Source: Ruminococcus sp. (lineage in GTDB: Bacteria > Bacillota_A > Clostridia > Oscillospirales > Ruminococcaceae). From it: 64,000 nucleotides of DNA. The stretch spans positions 20,666 to 84,665 of the forward strand of contig JAFVAN010000023.1 in the NCBI GenBank assembly GCA_017480485.1. Direction: 5' to 3'. This document shows positions 15,891-23,968 of the stretch, one piece after another. The translations under genes and the position numbers were made by a program. Below the pieces are notes generated by a model. The model saw only the letters and a list, made by a program, of their open reading frames with translations, had not been told where the DNA came from and ran no database searches. The stretch's first letter is position 1. Each line of letters begins with the position of its first letter.

Positions 15891-17381
15891 TCAAACGAAG
15901 GGGTTCTCGGTCCTGTAAAGCATACCCTTGGGCTGGTTGAAGCCGATCTCCTCGCAGCCCAGATAGCGGAACACGCTGTGCAGGGCCTTGCCGAAGTGTC
16001 CGAAGGCCACAGCGCCGTGGTGAGGGAAGTTGCCCTCGATGAGCACATGGCGGTAGAAGCGGCCCATTTCGGGGATGGCAAAGATGCCGATGCCGCCGAA
16101 GGAGCGGGTCGCAACAGGCAGCACCTCGCCGTGGGCGATGTAGGCGCGGAGCTTGGCATCAGCCGTGGATTGCAGCCTGTAGAAGGTGATGTCTCCCGGG
16201 ATGATGTCGCCCTCGAGAGTGCCGCGGGAAATGTCGGGCTCGCTGTCGGGCTCCAGGGTGCGGTGCATTATCAGCTGGTAGCTCATCTTGGAGCTTGTGA
16301 GCTTGCAGGAGGCGGTGTTGCCGCAGTGGAAGCCCATGAAGGTGTCATGCTGGGTGTAGTCGAACCTGCCCTCTATCTCCTCGCGGTAGATGTCGCCGGG
16401 AACGGAGTTGTTGATGTCCAGCAGGGTAACAACGTCGTCGGAAACGCAGGTGCCTATGTACTCGCTGAGTGCGCCGTAGATGTCCACCTCGCAGGAAACG
16501 GGGATGCCCTTGGCGGTCAGGCGGCTGTTGACGTAGCAGGGAACAAAGCCGAACTGGGTCTGGAAGGAGGGCCAGCACTTGTTTGCAAAGGCAACGTACT
16601 TCCGCTCTCCCTTGTGCTCCTCTATCCAGTCAAGCAGAGTGATCTCGTACTGGGCAAGCTTGGGCAGGATGCCTGCCATCTTGTTGCCGTCGCCCAGCTC
16701 TCGCTCCATGTCTGCGATGACCTCGGGGATGCGGGGGTCGTCCTTGTGGTCGTTGTAGGCCGCAAAGAGGTCAAGCTCCGAATTCTCCTCGATCTCCACT
16801 CCAAGGTTATACAGCTGCTTGATGGGGGCGTTGCAGGCAAGGAAGTCCTGAGGTCTGGGTCCGAAGCTTATGAGCTTCAGGTTCCTAAGGCCGATGATCG
16901 CCCGCGCCACGGGGATGAACTCTGCAATCATCTTGGCCACCTCGTCGGCGGTGCCAACGGGATATTCGGGGATGTAGGCCTTTATGTTGCGCAGGGCAAG
17001 GTTGTAGCTGGCGTTGAGCATACCGCAGTAGGCGTCGCCTCTTGCGTCGACAAGGGTGCGGCCGCAGTCCTCCTCGGCCGCCGCCGCGAACATCACGGGG
17101 CCGTCGAATTTCTTTGCCAGCAGGGTCTCGCTGGTCTCGGGCCCAAAGTTGCCCAGATAGACCACAAGCGCATTTACGCCCGCCTTGTTCACGTCCTCAA
17201 GGGCCTCCAGCATTTCATTCTCGTTCTCAACGGTCACGGGGCACTCGTAGAGCTCGCCGTATTTGGCGAATTCCTTACAGACCCGCTCTCTTCTGCTGGC
17301 CGAAAGGCTCTTGGGAAAGCAGTCGCGGGAAACGGCAACGATGCCAAGCTTTACAACAGGGGTGTTTTCAAACATTTTCAA
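15891..17381 (-). CDS. L-fucose/L-arabinose isomerase-family protein
   Basis: A 496-residue cytoplasmic sugar isomerase-like enzyme. The family signature is seen in the N-terminal Rossmann-like part (VKLGIVAVSRDCFP, VNALVVYLGNFGPE) and the C-terminal metal/substrate region (GNFPHHGAVAFGH). It is shorter than true FucI (about 590) and does not match AraA closely, so the sugar cannot be named. AAGGAGG precedes the start, and a minus-strand promoter lies 30-60 bases upstream. No sugar transporter or kinase is nearby. Confidence 0.85.
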   Translation of the reverse strand: MKMFENTPVVKLGIVAVSRDCFPKSLSASRRERVCKEFAKYGELYECPVTVENENEMLEALEDVNKAGVNALVVYLGNFGPETSETLLAKKFDGPVMFAAAAEEDCGRTLVDARGDAYCGMLNASYNLALRNIKAYIPEYPVGTADEVAKMIAEFIPVARAIIGLRNLKLISFGPRPQDFLACNAPIKQLYNLGVEIEENSELDLFAAYNDHKDDPRIPEVIADMERELGDGNKMAGILPKLAQYEITLLDWIEEHKGERKYVAFANKCWPSFQTQFGFVPCYVNSRLTAKGIPVSCEVDIYGALSEYIGTCVSDDVVTLLDINNSVPGDIYREEIEGRFDYTQHDTFMGFHCGNTASCKLTSSKMSYQLIMHRTLEPDSEPDISRGTLEGDIIPGDITFYRLQSTADAKLRAYIAHGEVLPVATRSFGGIGIFAIPEMGRFYRHVLIEGNFPHHGAVAFGHFGKALHSVFRYLGCEEIGFNQPKGMLYRTENPFV

Positions 17382-17411
17382 GTCCTCCTTGGAATAAATT
17401 TCTTCTGTTAT

Positions 17412-17441
17412 ATTATAGCATAAGGTGAGGGGCCTTGTAAA
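17412..17441 (-). promoter_or_regulatory. Sigma-A promoter of the isomerase gene
   Basis: On the minus strand TTTACA (17441-17436) and TATAAT (17417-17412), 18 bases apart, about 30 bases before the start codon. Confidence 0.75.
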
Positions 17442-17489
17442 GGCTTGATAGTAATTTTTTTCGCTTATTCTCTCGGCTGCTGCCGTAAC

Positions 17490-17539
17490 GCTAAAAAGGA
17501 TACCCGCTCTGCCCTGCGGCGGAGGGATACCTTTTTAGC
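17490..17539. repeat. Family A palindrome
   Basis: GCTAAAAAGGATACCC...GGGATACCTTTTTAGC around a CTGCGG-type core. It lies in the 305-base gap between the divergent genes at 17381 and 17687, where it ends neither, so here it is not a simple terminator. Confidence 0.8.
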
Positions 17540-17592
17540 CAAAGAAAAAAGAGGGCCCTTGTAAAGGCTTGCAGAAAAATTTTTGGTCCCTA

Positions 17593-17621
17593 TTGAATTT
17601 ATCGGAAACGGATGGTATAAT
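17593..17621 (+). promoter_or_regulatory. Sigma-A promoter of the zinc-ribbon gene
   Basis: TTGAAT at 17593-17598 and TATAAT at 17616-17621 with a 17-base spacer; the start codon follows 65 bases later. Confidence 0.8.
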
Positions 17622-17686
17622 AATAATGTGAACAAAAACGGGCCGCTGATGCAGCCCATACTAATCCAATAACAGGGGGAATAGAA

Positions 17687-18892
17687 ATGTTTTGTCCTAA
17701 TTGCGGGACCGAAATGGCCGAGGGCTCGAGATTTTGCCGCAGCTGCGGAGCGCCGCTTGATGAGCCCGCACAGCCTCAGCCCGAGCAGGTGACCGATGCC
17801 CGCTTTGAGTATTATCCCGAGCAGGAGGCCCAGGCCGAGACCCGCACCATGTACGCAGGGCCGCAGGAAACTGCCGCTCCCGAACAGCCTCAGACCGAGT
17901 ACGCGCAGCCTGTGATCTCACAGCCTGCATATGAGCAGCCTGCTTACACCCAGCCTCAGACCTACGCTCAGCCGACCTACGAGCAGCCTCAGACCTACGC
18001 CCAGCCGACGCAGCCTGCACCGACTTATACAACTGCGGCCGCTGTCAAGGGCTCAAACGTCAAGGGCAGGGCCTTCCTTTGGATGGTGCTGCTGTTCTTC
18101 CTTTGCATCCTGCTGTTTATCTCTCTACTTGCAAGGTTCCTGACCTCTAAGGACTACTTCAAGGGCGTGTTCAAGGACGCCAGCGATCAGGCCGCCCAGT
18201 CCGACGCGGTCATCGACATGATCGAGGAGAATTCCACCCTCGATCACGACGACATCGAGGAGATCCTTGAAAAGACTGACTTCTCAAAGCTGCTCACCAA
18301 GTACAGCACCCGGATAACCACCTTCGTTTTCGAGGGCGGCAAGAATCCCAAGCTTGACCCCGACGAGATAATCGACGCCATCGAGGACAATCAGAAGGAC
18401 ATCGAAAAGGTCATCGACAAGCGCCTTGGCGACAAGGATTGGGAAAAGATCGAGAATGAGACCTACAAGTTCACCGATGAATTCAACGACAACATCAAGG
18501 ACGTCAAGAGGGATCACAGCATCGTTTTCAGCATCACAAGCGTTATCGGCTCCTTCTGGTTCATGTGGGTCATAATCGGCCTGATGCTGCTGATACTTGT
18601 AAGGCTCCTGTTCCTCTACAAGAAGGACGGCTCGGGAGTCTACAGGGCCTTCCGCGGCTACTCCATCGTTTACGGCATCCACGCCCTTATCCTCATCGTT
18701 GTATCTGTTGTCATCCCCTCGGTGCTCTCAAACATCAGCGGCGAGACTGCGGGCGTTGTAGCGGCTGTCATCAAGCCCATGATGAAGGCCCCGATGTACG
18801 TCGGCTTCATCTTCCTTGGCCTCTGCGTGCTTTGCATAGTGCTCTGCATCGTGATGAACGTGCTTTACAACAAGAAGCGAAGGCCCGCATAA
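17687..18892 (+). CDS. Zinc-ribbon membrane protein with Pro/Gln/Tyr-rich linker
   Basis: A 401-residue protein. Residues 3-21 form a zinc ribbon (CPNCGTEMAEGSRFCRSCG). Residues 25-120 are a low-complexity linker with repeats of YAQPTYEQPQT type. One membrane helix at about 125-148 leads into an acidic soluble domain of about 120 residues, then three more hydrophobic segments at about 280-315, 328-350 and 365-392. The soluble part is probably outside. Zinc ribbon plus membrane domain proteins are common in Ruminococcus; function is unknown. The gene has its own promoter. Confidence 0.85.
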   Translation: MFCPNCGTEMAEGSRFCRSCGAPLDEPAQPQPEQVTDARFEYYPEQEAQAETRTMYAGPQETAAPEQPQTEYAQPVISQPAYEQPAYTQPQTYAQPTYEQPQTYAQPTQPAPTYTTAAAVKGSNVKGRAFLWMVLLFFLCILLFISLLARFLTSKDYFKGVFKDASDQAAQSDAVIDMIEENSTLDHDDIEEILEKTDFSKLLTKYSTRITTFVFEGGKNPKLDPDEIIDAIEDNQKDIEKVIDKRLGDKDWEKIENETYKFTDEFNDNIKDVKRDHSIVFSITSVIGSFWFMWVIIGLMLLILVRLLFLYKKDGSGVYRAFRGYSIVYGIHALILIVVSVVIPSVLSNISGETAGVVAAVIKPMMKAPMYVGFIFLGLCVLCIVLCIVMNVLYNKKRRPA

Positions 18893-18938
18893 GCTAAAGC
18901 TATAATAATTATCTCAATTCATTGTTGATAGTTATTCG

Positions 18939-19012
18939 GCTGAAAAAGCTCTCCCCCGCGTCAGCGGGGGAGAGCTTTTTCAGCACTTTCCCGAGTCGCC
19001 GAAGGCGACGAG
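18939..19012. terminator. Family A palindrome pair after the zinc-ribbon gene
   Basis: GCTGAAAAAGCTCTCCCCCGC and its complement around GTCA (18939-18984), followed by a stem with GAGTCGCC-GAA-GGCGACGAG (18993-19012). Strong hairpin 46 bases after the stop. Confidence 0.8.
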
Positions 19013-19063
19013 GGTGTAATAAAATACGATGAACAACACAGATCAAAATTGGGAGTAATGATT

Positions 19064-19102
19064 AAAGGATACTTCTCCATGGGGGGGAAAGTATCCTTTT
19101 TT
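19064..19102. terminator. Bidirectional terminator between converging genes
   Basis: AAAGGATACTTTC-like arms around CCATGGGGGG with a T-run after the right arm and A-rich left flank. It probably ends the amidohydrolase transcript on the minus strand as well. Confidence 0.75.
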
Positions 19103-19149
19103 ATTGGTATAAGTATTTTATTTCGGGCGCACAGCCCCGAAGGCCTTGG

Positions 19150-20430
19150 TCATCTTCTTTTCAGGTCCTCCGCCAGCTCCTCGCAGCGGGCGTAGATGCG
19201 GGCCTCGTCCTCGCCTATCTGGAAGCGGCCGTTTTCATAGAGCACGCGGCCTGCGCACATGGTCAGCTTTACGTTCTGCTTGGAGCCGCTGTAGACCAGA
19301 TTCTTGGGAAGGTTGTTGAAGGGCCTCATGTTGGGCCTGTCAAGGTCGATGACCGTAAGATCCGCCTGCTTGCCCTCAGCGATGCAGTCGCAGTCCGAGA
19401 GGCCCATTGCAAGGGCCGAGCCCCGAGTAGCCGCCATCAGCACCCTGTCGGCGGGCAGGGCAGAGGCATCCTCAAGCTTTATCTTTTGCAGGGCGGTCAT
19501 CAGGAACATCTCCCGGAACATATCAAGGCAGTTGTTGGAGGCGGCGCCGTCGGTGCCAACACCAAGGGTAATGCCCCTGTCGATAATTTTTGTAAGGGGA
19601 GCGATGCCGCTGGCAAGCTTTGAATTGGACCCCGGGCAGGTGACAGCGCAGGCGCCGTGGGCCTTGAATATCTCAATGTCCTCGTCGGTGAAGTGAACGC
19701 AGTGGAAGCCCGTGCCGCCGTAGTCCAGCAGGCCCATGCTGCTGAAAAGGGCAGGGGGCGTCATGCCGTATTTTTCAACGCAGTCCGCCACCTCTTTGCG
19801 GGTCTCGGACATATGGGTGCAGACGGGGGCCTTGTATTTTTTGGCAAGGTCCGCGATGGCCTCCAGCAGGCCGTGCTCTGCGGTGTACTCGGCGTGAAAG
19901 CCCAAGCGATAGCTCACAAGGGGATGAGCACCGTTGAATTTAAGGTAGTTTTCCTCCAGCCTGTGGGCGTTCTCGGCGCCGCCGCTGACAGCCCCGCACA
20001 TAACGGTGCGAAAGCCGCTCTCAACGTTTGCCTTGAAGTAATCGTCCAGCTCGAAATACATATCAAAGCTGGCGGTCATGCCGCTGGAAAGATATTCAAG
20101 TATGGCAAGCTTGGTGAACCAGTATACGTCCTCGCCGGTTAGCTTGGCCTCCATGGGGAACACCTGATCGAAGAGCCATGCCTGAAGAGGCAGGTCGTCG
20201 GCGTAGCTGCGCAGGAAGGTCATGGCCGAATGGGTGTGGGCGTTTTTGAAGGAGGGCATCAGCAGCCCGCCGTTCAGGTCTATCTCCCGCTCAAAGGCGG
20301 CGCTTTTCAGCTGCTCGTCCGTGGGGACACCCACAAAGGCTATCCTGTCCCCCTCGGTCCAGACCTCCTTTTTCTCCACCGTCACGGCGGTATTCATGTC
20401 CATCACAAGGCCGTTTTTGAATCTTATCAT
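19150..20430 (-). CDS. 5-Methylthioadenosine/S-adenosylhomocysteine deaminase-family amidohydrolase
   Basis: A cytoplasmic zinc-dependent deaminase of 426 residues. Metal site HTHSAM near residue 65 with the following TFLRSYADDLPLQAWL segment, HMSETRKEV, and the catalytic Asp in GTDGAASNN match the MtaD/SAH deaminase group, which deaminates adenosine-containing thioethers. The exact substrate (MTA, SAH or adenosine) cannot be set from sequence. AGAGG lies seven bases before the ATG. No operon partner; palindromes bound it. Confidence 0.88.
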   Translation of the reverse strand: MIRFKNGLVMDMNTAVTVEKKEVWTEGDRIAFVGVPTDEQLKSAAFEREIDLNGGLLMPSFKNAHTHSAMTFLRSYADDLPLQAWLFDQVFPMEAKLTGEDVYWFTKLAILEYLSSGMTASFDMYFELDDYFKANVESGFRTVMCGAVSGGAENAHRLEENYLKFNGAHPLVSYRLGFHAEYTAEHGLLEAIADLAKKYKAPVCTHMSETRKEVADCVEKYGMTPPALFSSMGLLDYGGTGFHCVHFTDEDIEIFKAHGACAVTCPGSNSKLASGIAPLTKIIDRGITLGVGTDGAASNNCLDMFREMFLMTALQKIKLEDASALPADRVLMAATRGSALAMGLSDCDCIAEGKQADLTVIDLDRPNMRPFNNLPKNLVYSGSKQNVKLTMCAGRVLYENGRFQIGEDEARIYARCEELAEDLKRR

Positions 20431-20512
20431 GCTCTTACCTCTGTCTATTATTTTTAGTTATCACAGAGCCGCGAAAGCTCCGCCTCGCCCCATGCCGGGG
20501 GCTCGGGGATGT

Positions 20513-20562
20513 GCGAAAAAAGGTATTCTCCCCCTACGGGGGGAGATATACCATTTTTTCGC
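20513..20562. repeat. Family A palindrome
   Basis: GCGAAAAAAGGTATTCTCCCCC-TAC-GGGGGGAGATATACCATTTTTTCGC with a GCGAAAGC/GCTCGGGG region before it. It lies just after the ricT stop (20575 on the minus strand), so it is the probable terminator of that operon. Confidence 0.82.
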
Positions 20563-20574
20563 CGAATTATCAGC

Positions 20575-21438
20575 TCAGTTATCTTCCAGCTTCTTGAGCT
20601 CCTTGAACTCGTTTTTGTTTATGCGGCCCGAGGCCTCCTTGATGAGCTCCACGTCCTTCTTGTCAACAGTGACGACGTTGTCGCTCTTGTCGATCTTGAC
20701 ACGCAGCTTCCCTGTGAGGAGGTTTGCCTCTTCCACTACTCCGCGGCCCTCGGCTGTCTTGACGATAGAGCCCGCCTTTGGGGTGGTCTTGTAGAGCTGC
20801 TCGTAGCTGTCCTGCTCGTACTTTAAGCAGCACATGAGCCGCCCGCAGGCGCCGGAGATCTTTGTGGGGTTCAGGGACAGTGACTGCTCCTTTGCCATCT
20901 TTATTGAAACAGGCTGGAACTCTCCCAGAAAACGGGCGCAGCAATAGGGCTGGCCACAGATTCCCAGACCTCCAAGCATTTTAGCCTCGTCCCGAACACC
21001 TATCTGCCTAAGCTCTATGCGGGTATGGAACTCGCCCGCCAGATCCTTTACAAGCTCTCTGAAATCCACCCTCGACTCTGCGGTGAAGTAGAACAGCAGC
21101 TTTGAATTATCGAAGGTGCACTCTACGTCGATGAGGTTCATTTTCAGCCCGTGCTTTGCGATCTTGTGCTTGCAGATCTCGAAGGCCTCCTTTTCGCGGC
21201 GCTTGTTGCGCTCGATGGTATCGAAGTCCTTGCTGGTTGCCACGCGGATAACGGGCTTCAGGGGGTTCTGGAATTTGGTCTCGTCGATCTCGCGGTCAAC
21301 GAGCACAACGCTGCCGCACTCGACCCCACGGGCGGTCTCAACGATGACCTTATCGTTCTCCTGTATCTCGAGGCCGTGCGGGTCGAAGTAATATATCTTT
21401 CCGACAGACTTGAACCGCACGCCGATTATTTTCATCAT
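20575..21438 (-). CDS. ricT: RicT/PSP1-domain regulator
   Basis: The YaaT (RicT) protein, which with RicA and RicF helps RNase Y-dependent mRNA processing and sporulation in Bacillus. The 287 residues hold the family opening (IIGVRFKSVGKIYYFDP), LLFYFTAESRVDFRELV, and a Cys-rich block GGLGICGQPYCCARFLGEF then CGRLMCCLKYEQDSY that in the family helps bind iron-sulfur clusters. Two ATGs are adjacent at the start; AAGGAGG lies nine bases before the first. It is the distal gene of the conserved darA-holB-ricT order, with a 124-base gap to holB. Confidence 0.95.
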   Translation of the reverse strand: MMKIIGVRFKSVGKIYYFDPHGLEIQENDKVIVETARGVECGSVVLVDREIDETKFQNPLKPVIRVATSKDFDTIERNKRREKEAFEICKHKIAKHGLKMNLIDVECTFDNSKLLFYFTAESRVDFRELVKDLAGEFHTRIELRQIGVRDEAKMLGGLGICGQPYCCARFLGEFQPVSIKMAKEQSLSLNPTKISGACGRLMCCLKYEQDSYEQLYKTTPKAGSIVKTAEGRGVVEEANLLTGKLRVKIDKSDNVVTVDKKDVELIKEASGRINKNEFKELKKLEDN

Positions 21439-21562
21439 TAGTATGATCCTCCTTTTTTAATTTCCCCACCAAGGCATCAATTCAGCGCACGGCGGGGCTT
21501 AACTGCGCCTCCACGGAGGGGAGTTTCTCCTCCTGCGGGGGGATACCGTTATTCCTGCGAAT

Positions 21563-22558
21563 TTATACAAACATCCTGTTGCGCAGCCTTGCGGTGAAGC
21601 TGTTCACCGTCAGGCTCAGGTTGCAGTTGCGGTCTATACGAAGGGCGTAGTCCTCGGCCAGGGAGAACAGCGCCTGAGCCCCTGCGGGGGACACGCTGTC
21701 CAGCAGCCGCTGCATCAGCGCCTCGGGGACTATGCACCTGCCCTCCAGCCCCAGCTGGCGGCGGGTGAGGGCGTTGGCAGCCTCGGCAATGTACATAAAC
21801 ACCTGCCTCAGCACCGCTTTTTTGCCGTCGGCCTCCGTCAGGGCCTTTAGCAGCAGGTACTCGTCCTTGGCGGCAATGGCCTCGCAGCAGGAGATGGCGC
21901 AGTCGGCGGCGGTGTCGTTTTCCTTGCTCTCAATGAGCTCGATGCACCGACCCAGACACCCGCCGCAGGCAGCCGCAGCGCGGGAGATATCCTCGTCATC
22001 ATATTTATCCAGCGACCTCAGCCATTCCTCGGCGTCGTCTCGGGAGACAGGCTCTGTGGAAAGGCTCAGCACACGGGAGATGACGGTCTTTAAGAATATC
22101 TCCTTGGCCGCCGCGGTGATGATGACGAAGCAGTGCTCCGGCGGCTCCTCGATGAGCTTTAACAGCACGTTCTGGGCGGCTGCCGCCGTGTTTGGCGAGC
22201 GGTCCAGATCAGCGATAAGATAGACCTTCGCCCGCCCCTCGTTTGGCGAGATGACGGCGTCCCCCACCAGAGCGCGCATGGTGTCGATCTGGTAGTTGCC
22301 GTTCTCGTTGGGCCGGACGTTGATGAAATCCGGGTGGTTCCCGTGGAGCTGCATCCTGCACTGGCGGCAGCGCCCGCAGGGCACTCCTGTATGCTCCTCG
22401 CAAAACAGCGCCTGTGCTATATATCCCGCCAGCGTCCGCTTGCCCGAGCCGCTCTCGCCTGTTATTATGATGGAGTGGGGCTCCCGCCCCTTGCTTATCA
22501 TAGAGGCTATAAGCTGCTTTGTCCTTTCGTTACCGTACAGCATTTCAGACCTGCTCAA
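21563..22558 (-). CDS. holB: DNA polymerase III delta-prime-type subunit
   Basis: Part of the clamp loader, which places the sliding clamp on DNA. In 331 residues it has a Walker A-like GESGSGKRT, a zinc-module of CGRCRQC type, the sensor 1-like region KTVISRVLSLS and the C-terminal collar helices. Its start overlaps the darA stop by 14 bases. Position between darA and ricT matches Bacillus yaaQ-yaaR-holB-yaaT, although yaaR is missing here. Confidence 0.94.
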   Translation of the reverse strand: MSRSEMLYGNERTKQLIASMISKGREPHSIIITGESGSGKRTLAGYIAQALFCEEHTGVPCGRCRQCRMQLHGNHPDFINVRPNENGNYQIDTMRALVGDAVISPNEGRAKVYLIADLDRSPNTAAAAQNVLLKLIEEPPEHCFVIITAAAKEIFLKTVISRVLSLSTEPVSRDDAEEWLRSLDKYDDEDISRAAAACGGCLGRCIELIESKENDTAADCAISCCEAIAAKDEYLLLKALTEADGKKAVLRQVFMYIAEAANALTRRQLGLEGRCIVPEALMQRLLDSVSPAGAQALFSLAEDYALRIDRNCNLSLTVNSFTARLRNRMFV

Positions 22559-22865
22559 ATCTTTCGATGTCCGTCACGAAGATGGTGGCGCCGCCTATGG
22601 TTATCTCCACGGGGTCGGCGGCCACTGCCCCCTCGGTCACTGCCGAGGAGGAGACGAACTGCTTTCTCTTCTTGGAATACTTCTTGCAGGCCTCGATGAC
22701 TGCATCCACCTGGCTGTCCTCGCAGCAGATCATAAAGGTGGTATTTCCCCGGGAGAGGAAGCTGCCCGTGGAGGCCAGCTTTGTGGCCCTAATGCCATTT
22801 TTTTGCAGCCCCTTGGAGACTGCATAGGTGTCCTCGTCGTTTACTATCGCATATACAAGCTTCAT
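22545..22865 (-). CDS. darA: Cyclic-di-AMP receptor (DarA/PstA family)
   Basis: A small PII-like trimeric protein that binds cyclic di-AMP. The 106 residues show KLVYAIVNDEDTYAVSKGL, the glycine-rich TGSFLSRGNTTFMI loop, and a C-terminal GGATIFVTDIERFEQ, all typical. The ATG at 22865 follows AAAGGG; an upstream ATG at 22886 has no binding site. The partner it controls is unknown in most species. Confidence 0.95.
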   Translation of the reverse strand: MKLVYAIVNDEDTYAVSKGLQKNGIRATKLASTGSFLSRGNTTFMICCEDSQVDAVIEACKKYSKKRKQFVSSSAVTEGAVAADPVEITIGGATIFVTDIERFEQV

Positions 22866-22891
22866 GGTTTTTCCCTTTCTTTTCAATGCAC

Positions 22892-23443
22892 TCAGCTCTG
22901 CAGCTTGATATAAATATACTCCTCCGGCTGCTCGTCGCCGTCGTCGGTCTCGTACCGGGTGCCAAGGCTGTACTCGTGGGCGTAGCCAAAGCTTACGCCG
23001 TAGGCCCTCTCGAACACAGTCCGTGCCTCGTCAAGGCTCTTGCCGTACATGGCGTTGGCGGTCTCAAAGAGCTTGTCCATATTGTCTGCCGCCGCAGATG
23101 CGGGGGCAGGGGAGGCGGTAGTGGTCGCCTCCGCAGGCGTTGTGACCTGAGGTGCAGGTGTCGTTTGCGCTGTGGTCGGGGCTGTGGCCTGTGTGTCCGG
23201 TGTGACGGCGGGGGCTTCTGTAGCTGCGGTGGTCTGCTCCTGCTCCGAGGTCTCGGTCTCGGCCTCGCTTTCAGGGGCCGTGGTCTCGGCAGTGCTTTCC
23301 TCCAACAAAGCAGAGTCGGCAGCAGCGGAAGTGGTGGTGGTTGTGGTAGCAGCCTTGCTGCCTTCCTCGGAGCTGTCAACGCTCCCGCACCCCGAAAGCG
23401 CCAGCGCCAACACCAGCGCGATATATAACCTGTAAGCCTTCAT
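22892..23443 (-). CDS. Lipoprotein with Thr/Ala/Glu-rich spacer
   Basis: A 183-residue exported protein: signal peptide with lipobox LALSGC (Cys at about 19), then about 100 residues of low-complexity Thr, Ala, Pro and Glu (for example ATTTTTTSAAADS), and a short C-terminal domain of about 60 residues (NMDKLFETANAMYGKS then ARTVFERAYGVSFGY). The spacer would carry the end domain through the cell wall. It occupies the place where tmk is found in Bacillus. AGGAGA precedes the start. No family known. Confidence 0.83.
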   Translation of the reverse strand: MKAYRLYIALVLALALSGCGSVDSSEEGSKAATTTTTTSAAADSALLEESTAETTAPESEAETETSEQEQTTAATEAPAVTPDTQATAPTTAQTTPAPQVTTPAEATTTASPAPASAAADNMDKLFETANAMYGKSLDEARTVFERAYGVSFGYAHEYSLGTRYETDDGDEQPEEYIYIKLQS

Positions 23444-23577
23444 TTCGGTTCTCCTTGGGTTCGTTCTGTTTGTTATTTGTTGGGCTCTCTCGGCGCCGCT
23501 CCTTCGAGCATGGCGCCAATAAGCTTTCTTATAATTGTACCATATATTTTAAATATTGTAAAGACTTTTTTTATTTT

Positions 23578-23693
23578 TAATTCCCCTACCATCTTTCAGT
23601 CGTGCGGACACGCAGCGTCTCAGCGCCTCCCCGGAGGGGAGGCGGTTGCCCTTGTGAATGAGGCGGCGGTGCAGCCGTTCGGTGGGCTTTGTG
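23578..23693. repeat. Repeat family C, copy 2
   Basis: Matches copy 1 at 13185-13300 from CTACCATC through CTCAGCGCCTCCCCGGAGGG and the GTGAATGAGGCGGCGGTGCA tail. It begins the repeat cluster in the 525-base gap before the YaaO-like gene. Confidence 0.88.
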
Positions 23694-23720
23694 CGGGTGG
23701 TTTCCCGCTGGCTGCTGGTT

Positions 23721-23845
23721 CGCGAGGGAGCCCTCTCACATCACATCGTTGTAAACGAGCTTGCGAGTGCTCACGCGACATGCCCCGTCGGGGCACCGAC
23801 CGAGCTTGCGAGTGCTCACGCGACATGCGCCGTGCGCGCTAGCAC
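23721..23845 (+). repeat. Repeat family B, copy 1 (with internal duplication)
   Basis: Begins CGCGAGGGAGCC and contains GTTGTAAACGAGCTTGCGAG, TGCTCACGCGACATG and CGTGCGCGCTAGCAC. The segment CGAGCTTGCGAGTGCTCACG occurs twice inside this copy. Other copies are at 29160-29335 (two), 37754-37860 and 57661-57760. Confidence 0.88.
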
Positions 23846-23910
23846 CCCCGGAGGGGAGGCGGGTGCCCTTGTGAATGAGAAGGCGGTGCAGCCGTTCGGT
23901 GGGCTTTCAA
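23846..23910. repeat. Repeat family C, copy 3 (short)
   Basis: CCCCGGAGGGGAGGCGGGTG followed by TTGTGAATGAGAAGGCGGTG and CAGCCGTTCGGTGGGCTTT. It abuts family B copy 1 directly. The remaining 58 bases to the next gene hold only a C-family-like flank (TGCCATTTTTCAG). Confidence 0.85.
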
Positions 23911-23968
23911 TTTACCTGCCATTTTTCAGTTGGGCGCACGCAAAATCTCAGTTCCTCTTTTTGTTCTG

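Noticed and set aside
15306..17423. A 705-codon plus-strand open frame
   Set aside because: It lies antisense to the isomerase and small genes; the open frame comes from the codon bias of the true genes, and its translation has no domain or ribosome binding site.
22993..23379. Pro/Arg-rich frames around the lipoprotein at 22892
   Set aside because: They are out-of-frame readings of its Thr/Ala low-complexity spacer.
23578..23910. CRISPR array
   Set aside because: Repeats B and C alternate without uniform spacers and no cas genes are present.
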